Shown here piece after piece: positions 62,271 to 64,000 of a DNA stretch of 64,000 nt (position 1 is its first letter; each line of letters begins with the position of its first letter). Made by a program: the position numbers and the translations under genes. The stretch covers positions 23,275-87,274 of the forward strand of contig JBEAQU010000016.1 in the NCBI GenBank assembly GCA_041163745.1. The letters run 5' to 3'. The DNA is from UBA6168 sp041163745. Lineage in GTDB: Bacteria > Bacteroidota > Bacteroidia > Chitinophagales > Saprospiraceae. The notes beneath the pieces were generated by a model that was not told the DNA's origin, made no database searches, and was given only the letters and a program-made list of their open reading frames with translations.

Positions 62271-63116
62271 TCAATTCCGAAAATATTCGGAATAGCCGGA
62301 CCCACGGCAAATAATGTCAACGGAAGCTTTGCCCAACCCTTTTATTATTTCCTTGAACCGATCTGCAGTGACATATGTCGTCAACCGGATTTCAAAATCC
62401 TCGGCATAATTGAATTTTGCCGAGGGATTCAAGGCGACCAGCCGGTCAATCACCGATAAAGTTTCTTGTAAAAAAACAGGCAGGTTTGCCTCGAATACCA
62501 TCAATGGGACTGATTGGTTCAGGCCACGAAATACCTCCCGCTCATAGCCTTCCACATCCACCTTCAAGAACATGGGAAGTGCGTGCTGCCGAATGAGTGT
62601 GTCAAGGGTAACGACGGAAACAGGTAACCGCTGACCGGAAAATGGAGGAAGTTCACCAAGGAACCCATCCTCCAATGCGGCTTTCCACTTAGGCAGAAAA
62701 GTGTTCAAGGCTCCGGAGCGAGAATATACCAAGAGTTCCAAAGTGCCGGATTCGGCTCCACAGGCAGCCTCCACCAGGATGACCTTGTTTCTCCTCCAGC
62801 GCAAACGAGCGCGTAGCACCGCAATGTTGGAAGGCTCCGGCTCTACGGAAACCACTTGTTCGGCGTAATCAAGAAATACCTTTGTCAGACAGCCTGTATT
62901 GGCACCGATGTCGAATATCGGCCCCTTCTTCGATTTCAAAGGCTGAAGAAGGTATCTATACAGGGCGGCTTCCTTTCGTATGACGTTGCGCGGGCCGGGA
63001 GAAGACCACATCCAGAGCCATAGCATGAAGGGCCTGTGCTTGAAATCGATGAACCACGACCGGCTGTTCAATGTACGGTGTAGGGAAGGCCCGATATATG
63101 GAATTTTTTCTAGCAT
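62271..63116 (-). CDS. FkbM-family SAM methyltransferase
   Basis: A 281-residue protein. The methyltransferase core holds GPIFDIGANTGCLTKVF (SAM loop), VVSVEPEPSNIAVLRARL and the FkbM C-terminal block SVVTLDTLIRQHALPMFLKVDVEGYEREVFRGL. These enzymes O-methylate sugars in glycan clusters. The start at 63116 (MLEKIPYIGPSLH) was chosen because upstream in-frame codons overlap the end of the GT2 gene; the genes are then 43 bp apart. Confidence 0.88.
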   Translation of the reverse strand: MLEKIPYIGPSLHRTLNSRSWFIDFKHRPFMLWLWMWSSPGPRNVIRKEAALYRYLLQPLKSKKGPIFDIGANTGCLTKVFLDYAEQVVSVEPEPSNIAVLRARLRWRRNKVILVEAACGAESGTLELLVYSRSGALNTFLPKWKAALEDGFLGELPPFSGQRLPVSVVTLDTLIRQHALPMFLKVDVEGYEREVFRGLNQSVPLMVFEANLPVFLQETLSVIDRLVALNPSAKFNYAEDFEIRLTTYVTADRFKEIIKGLGKASVDIICRGSGYSEYFRN

Positions 63117-63159
63117 AGCGCGGAGTACGAATTGTTTGCAGAATTCGGATTCTAATCTG

Positions 63160-64000
63160 TCAGGTAAAAAATCGTTTGATAGCCTTTGCCCAAAGGCGGA
63201 CTGCCAAATACTGTCGGAAAGAAAGTCCGCTACGTAGCCAAATATGCAATAAGGTCCGGTTGCCATTCCGCAGGTATGTAGGCTTGTACTGTTGTCCGAG
63301 GTGTTCGCGGAAATACCGGTCCGCAGCCACTCTGTCGTGTACTCCAAGCGTGCAGCAGGCATCATAAATTGCAGCCCGGTAGGCAGATAAATAATGGCTC
63401 GAAAATCCGGAATTGGTCTTGTCCTGCAAGGATTGCAGCTGGTTTAAGCGCATCCGGATAATGGAGGCATACCCTTCCGTAGGCGCAGATTCCGTCAATT
63501 GGCCCTCCCGCTTTCGATATACGGAACCGATTCGCTGGTCATAGCGTAGTCCTTCGGGACCATTCCGTAACAGCAGCTGGAAGACCAGATCGCAGTCCCC
63601 GCCATGTGGCAAGGATTCCGCCCACCCGCCGGCCTCCCGTACCGCCGCATGGCGGAAAAGGTTGGCACTGGTTTGTCCCAGCATACGGAAAGCAAGGAAC
63701 CGAAGCGGATCCGCCACCGGCCGCGTCCGATAGGCTGTCCGGCTGCCATCCTGCCGTTCAAGGTAATAGCTGCCGACGACCATGACAGCGGTTCCGGCCC
63801 CTTCGGCGCTGGTCAGCAGCGCCACCTGCCGGGCCAGCTTGTCCGGATACAGGACATCGTCCGCATCCAGGAATTGCAGCCATTGGCCCCGGGCGATCGT
63901 CATTCCCTTGTTCCTGGCGGCGGATACCCCCTGCCGGGTCTCGGATAGGCATACAATGCGGTCGGGATGCCGGGCGGCATGGGCTTCCATCCGCGTCCGG
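63160..64000 (-). CDS. Family 2 glycosyltransferase; N-terminus beyond the window
   Basis: The frame is open to the right edge (at least 280 codons), so the N-terminal strand is missing. What remains has VSAARNKGMTIARGQWLQFLDADDVLYPDKLARQVALL, the GT-A donor-binding region with the DxD-like DADD, and later a C-terminal helical part (SHYLSAYRAAIYDACCTLG). GT2 enzymes add sugars in surface polysaccharide synthesis. It is the first visible gene of a minus-strand set with FkbM and GT9. Confidence 0.88.
   Translation of the reverse strand, partial: RTRMEAHAARHPDRIVCLSETRQGVSAARNKGMTIARGQWLQFLDADDVLYPDKLARQVALLTSAEGAGTAVMVVGSYYLERQDGSRTAYRTRPVADPLRFLAFRMLGQTSANLFRHAAVREAGGWAESLPHGGDCDLVFQLLLRNGPEGLRYDQRIGSVYRKREGQLTESAPTEGYASIIRMRLNQLQSLQDKTNSGFSSHYLSAYRAAIYDACCTLGVHDRVAADRYFREHLGQQYKPTYLRNGNRTLLHIWLRSGLSFRQYLAVRLWAKAIKRFFT

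Overview
The window comes from a fairly GC-rich member of the Bacteroidota, most likely of the Saprospiria/Chitinophagia type. The evidence is a set of secreted proteins with type IX secretion (T9SS) style C-terminal sorting domains, many small lipoproteins, the bacillithiol-linked protein YtxJ, a fused alpha/beta 2-oxoacid dehydrogenase E1, and promoters of the Bacteroidota form (TTTG, about 20 nt, TAnnTTTG). No rRNA, tRNA, CRISPR array or prophage was seen.

Layout. 1-4.7 kb: the N-terminus of an ADP-forming acyl-CoA synthetase, a secreted cyclophilin, a Wzx-like flippase, a KynB-like cyclase-family hydrolase and a MocA-like nucleotidyltransferase. 4.8-6.9 kb: an ECF sigma / membrane partner / DUF4097-like operon in which all three genes carry frameshifts or in-frame stops. 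6.9-17.3 kb: housekeeping genes (lpxB, a TfoX C-terminal domain protein, tryptophan 2,3-dioxygenase, surE, glpD, a PfkB kinase, PAP2, a GNAT-like protein, rmuC). 17.6-26.1 kb: a large BNR/sortilin-type secreted protein, a 59-residue DUF6435-like protein, and a TPR protein paired with an outer-membrane beta-barrel protein. 26.1-32 kb: a structured non-coding stretch, a lipoprotein, pyruvate carboxylase, and a 40-residue lipoprotein with its own terminator followed by ytxJ. 32-44.1 kb: a mostly minus-strand run (SDR, PQQ-type sugar dehydrogenase with PA14 and sorting domains, alpha-L-fucosidase, DUF389 transporter, FemAB-like protein, fused E1). 44.7-50.2 kb: DUF1573, vWA lipoprotein, nucleoside permease, RlmI-like methyltransferase, queA.

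50.7-56.7 kb is the most distinctive metabolic locus. It holds an FeS subunit fused to an NrfD-type membrane anchor, a type II sulfide:quinone oxidoreductase, and a molybdopterin catalytic subunit without a Tat signal. The arrangement points to sulfide and sulfite (or polysulfide) electron transfer into the quinone pool from the cytoplasmic side. A perfect Crp-like palindrome lies upstream.

56.8-64 kb: a secreted M43 metalloprotease, then a surface-polysaccharide cluster (GT4, GT9, FkbM methyltransferase, GT2) preceded by a leader with five hairpins. A RAYT-type transposase remnant and an array of about 81-bp tandem repeats split the cluster. The repeat array, the hairpin leader, the decaying sigma operon and the fused sulfur-redox module are the parts most worth a second look.
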